From an uncultured Actinomycetes bacterium (GTDB lineage: Bacteria; Actinomycetota; Actinomycetes; S36-B12): DNA of 6,121 nucleotides. Made by a program: the position numbers and the translations under genes. Below are positions 6,050-6,121 of the stretch, in pieces (positions within the stretch are counted from its first letter, which is position 1; every line of letters begins with the position of its first letter). The notes beneath the pieces are model-generated. The model ran no database searches and was not told the origin of the DNA. It worked only from the letters and a program-made list of their open reading frames with translations. The stretch covers positions 1 through 6,121 of the forward strand of contig CALGTB010000338.1 of assembly GCA_937902285.1 (NCBI GenBank), in the 5' to 3' direction.

Positions 6050-6121
6050 CAACGAGATGGATGCGATGACGGACGCGCCGCGCGCCGACCCGCCGGCTGG
6101 CGATGGCGACGACCTCGCCAC
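6042..6121 (+). CDS. N-terminal start of an unidentified downstream gene, cut by the window edge
   Basis: An ATG at 6042-6044 opens a frame that overlaps the last 8 bases of the permease and continues without a stop to the window end (26 codons plus two bases). GAGG at 6029-6032 lies 9 bases upstream, a good ribosome binding site. The visible residues begin MSDNEMDAMTDAPRADPP and continue acidic and Pro/Gly/Ala-rich with no hydrophobic segment. This looks like a disordered N-terminus rather than a recognisable domain. In-frame ATGs at 6057 and 6066 are alternative starts without as good a ribosome binding site. The overlap suggests it is the fourth gene of the efflux operon. I do not recognise the product, and a chance open frame of this length cannot be excluded in GC-rich DNA. 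Confidence 0.55.
   Translation, partial: MSDNEMDAMTDAPRADPPAGDGDDLA

Noticed and set aside
1..6121. Mobile element, CRISPR, phage or toxin-antitoxin content
   Set aside because: No transposase, integrase, terminal inverted repeats, spacer array or small toxin/antitoxin pair is visible. All genes are ordinary chromosomal families with uniform base composition.

Overview
The window is high-GC DNA (roughly 70% by eye) with GC-rich third codon positions, tightly packed genes, GTG starts and 4-base stop/start overlaps. Together with a monoderm-style efflux cassette and a TrcR-like regulator, this points to an actinobacterium. The sequence does not fix the genus. No mobile element, tRNA, rRNA or CRISPR array is visible.

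Layout: (1) bases 1-95 hold the 3' end of a plus-strand msrA (peptide methionine sulfoxide reductase), which stops 9 bases short of the next gene, converging on it. (2) Bases 105-2251 on the minus strand carry a two-component system: an OmpR/PhoB-type response regulator (2251 to 1541), then a membrane sensor histidine kinase (1544 to 105) whose GTG start overlaps the regulator's stop. (3) Bases 2252-2403 are a divergent control region with three 11-base-phased copies of a CCTGT repeat and one more copy near the right-hand gene. (4) Bases 2404-6049 on the plus strand are a MacAB-like ABC efflux cassette: a membrane-anchored HlyD/MacA-type adaptor, an LolD/MacB-type ATPase and a MacB/FtsX-type permease. 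(5) From 6042 a further plus-strand frame starts inside the 3' end of the permease and runs off the window.

How the parts probably work together: the kinase senses something outside the membrane and phosphorylates the regulator. The regulator probably binds the phased repeats between the two divergent units, controlling its own operon and the efflux cassette. The cassette has overlapping stop and start codons throughout, so its subunits are likely made together. The ATPase would drive the permease by mechanotransmission, with the adaptor's long coiled coil projecting outside the membrane. The substrate cannot be read from the sequence. These families are all known; the parts most worth a second look are the phased operator, the extracytoplasmic cysteine pairs in the adaptor and permease, and the unidentified downstream gene.
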